Positions 62,915 through 64,000 of a stretch of 64,000 bases of DNA are shown here, piece after piece; positions within the stretch are counted from its first letter, which is position 1, and every line of letters begins with the position of its first letter. The notes below the pieces were generated by a model. The model was not told the origin of the DNA, did no database searches, and was given only the letters and a program-made list of their open reading frames with translations. Source of the DNA: Sphagnum compactum (taxonomy: Eukaryota > Bryophyta > Sphagnopsida > Sphagnales). A program made the position numbers and the translations under genes. The stretch is taken from positions 14,079,118-14,143,117 of the forward strand of contig OZ234503.1 of NCBI GenBank assembly GCA_965153455.1, given 5' to 3'.

Positions 62915-63180
62915 TATGACAGAACCGGTCTCTGCATTTTCTATGGTAGAACCGGGCAATGCATTTTCTATGACAGGGCTTGGTAACGGGGCGGGGGAGG
63001 GGCTAGCACAGGGCGGGAAGTTAATTATATATAACAGGGGAACCGGGGGGGGGGGGATCAACGGGTTAAAAAATCAGAGTGGAAAATGCGAAGGACGGGG
63101 AGGGGTCGACGGGGTAAAAAACCGGAGTGGGCAATGGGAAGGACTGGGCGGGGGGGAGCTCGACGGGTGCATTATGCACC
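62915..63180. repeat. G-rich repeat with G-quadruplex potential
   Basis: GCATTTTCTATGGTAGAACCGG-like words occur twice (62935-62985). GACGGGGAGGGGTCGACGGG and GACTGGGCGGGGGGGAGCTCGACGGG start related units in 63050-63180, with CGGGGTAAAAAACCGGAGTGG-like spacers. A run of about 13 G lies at about 63044-63057. Several windows fit the four-G-tract rule. Confidence 0.75.
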
Positions 63181-63687
63181 GGGTTCACACTAATAATAAC
63201 TAATCTCAAGTTTATTGTTCATTGGATCCCTTAAGCCATCCAGGATGAGGTCACGTAGGATTTCTGTCTATTCTTTGACCAAATTGTTTAAAATTCAATG
63301 GTCAAGTCAACATGGTTCTTTCTTTTCTGGTTGTCATGTTGATATTTGTGTTATATTCAAAAATGTTGTTTAGGTTAGTGAGAGGTTTTTGTTTGCCTTA
63401 GGAGGTTTATAGCAAGTGACTAGTCTATTTTTAAGGAGGAGTCTTTTCGTGTTTGACATGCTCTTCATTCGCATCGCTAATTGGACAATTCTTCAACCAT
63501 TCATTTTCACCGATGTTTGACGTTGGGTAGAACCAAATAGTACAGTTGTGGTATTAGGGCTCTTCAATTCATGACACCATCTATTCTTTCGGAGTATACC
63601 ATTGTAGCTCTATGTTAGCTACACCCCCTTCCGTCAAACCATGTCTTTCCACTTATTTTGTACTATTAACCTAGACACGCCCTTGTT

Positions 63688-64000
63688 CTAGATAAGATTT
63701 TGTTTGCACATGCCTTAGCCATTGCTCCTCATTTGTTTTCGGGTGAGTTATCTACGATGGTTTATGAACATTTCTCAGAATGCTTCATACAAGAGGACCC
63801 ATCCTCAGGGTTTTTGGACTTATTCTAGGTTACTGTTGTTGTTGTTGCCCGTGGTGATATCTTTAGGTTGGTGGTTCTAGTTTTGGGGGTTAGCAAATCA
63901 TTGGCAATGGCAAAGGACATTGAAGGTTTTCGTCCCATCATTGTAGGTGAGGCATTTTTAAACATATTAATTACTCCATTGTCCCATAACTTCAGGAGCC
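63688..64000 (+). pseudogene. Decayed reverse-transcriptase-like fragment at the window edge
   Basis: The plus frame from about 63688 encodes HLFSGELSTMVYEHFSECFI, is broken by TAG at 63826-63828, then continues in the same frame with ARGDIFRLVVLVLGVSKSL and DIEGFRPIIVGEAFLNIL. The order of these blocks and the RPI-VGE motif are typical of LINE-type (non-LTR) reverse transcriptases in plants. It is cut by the window end, so its full extent is unknown. Family assignment moderate. Confidence 0.5.

Overview
This is eukaryotic nuclear DNA from a streptophyte, most likely a seed-free land plant. Every recognisable gene is split by GT-AG introns, mostly 80-800 bp. The proteins resemble plant families (SYP7 SNARE, VIP5-type RTF1), and short CCCTAAA (plant telomere-type) runs are present. 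A complete-looking gene for the ciliary protein IFT139 implies motile sperm, which excludes flowering plants and conifers. Compact introns fit a bryophyte or lycophyte better than a fern or cycad. The species cannot be named from this window.

Five genes could be assembled exon by exon with consistent splice phases. (1) 131-2570, minus: SYP7-type Qc-SNARE, 8 exons, 282 aa. (2) 10896-19031, minus: IFT139/TTC21B, 21 exons, about 1347 aa. (3) 24302-28977, minus: ADCK2-like ABC1/UbiB atypical kinase, 12 coding exons, 646 aa, with one GC-AG intron and a probable untranslated leader exon ending at 29810. (4) 36447-41037, plus: DNA primase small subunit, 16 exons, 465 aa. (5) 49843-53440, plus: RTF1/VIP5 of the Paf1 complex, 7 exons, 639 aa. 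A sixth minus-strand gene starts at 22962 with a TPX2-like N-terminal motif; its 3' half is unresolved. A seventh set of exon-like plus-strand segments at 8653-10240 could not be identified and may be a broken gene.

The rest is repeat-rich and AT-rich. It holds a GATA-type minisatellite (3.2-3.5 kb), a Ty3/gypsy relic that kept protease and integrase pieces but lost the reverse transcriptase (32.4-34.0 kb), a tandem repeat behind the primase gene (42.4-42.9 kb), and a foldback region (43.9-44.9 kb). It also holds a dispersed AT-rich repeat seen twice (31.4 and 45.7 kb), a palindrome-bearing tandem array upstream of RTF1 (47.9-49.4 kb), a Tourist-like MITE (59.73-59.96 kb) with a one-ended relative at 30.36 kb, GC-rich duplicated blocks (58.7-59.0 kb), a G-rich repeat (62.9-63.2 kb) and a decayed reverse-transcriptase fragment running off the right edge.

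The genes do not form an operon-like unit. They serve unrelated functions: membrane fusion, cilium assembly, probable spindle function, mitochondrial quinone biology, DNA replication and transcription elongation. I found no convincing new multi-gene system. The most notable items are the IFT139 gene, the GC-AG intron, the unresolved TPX2-like gene and several structured repeat families.
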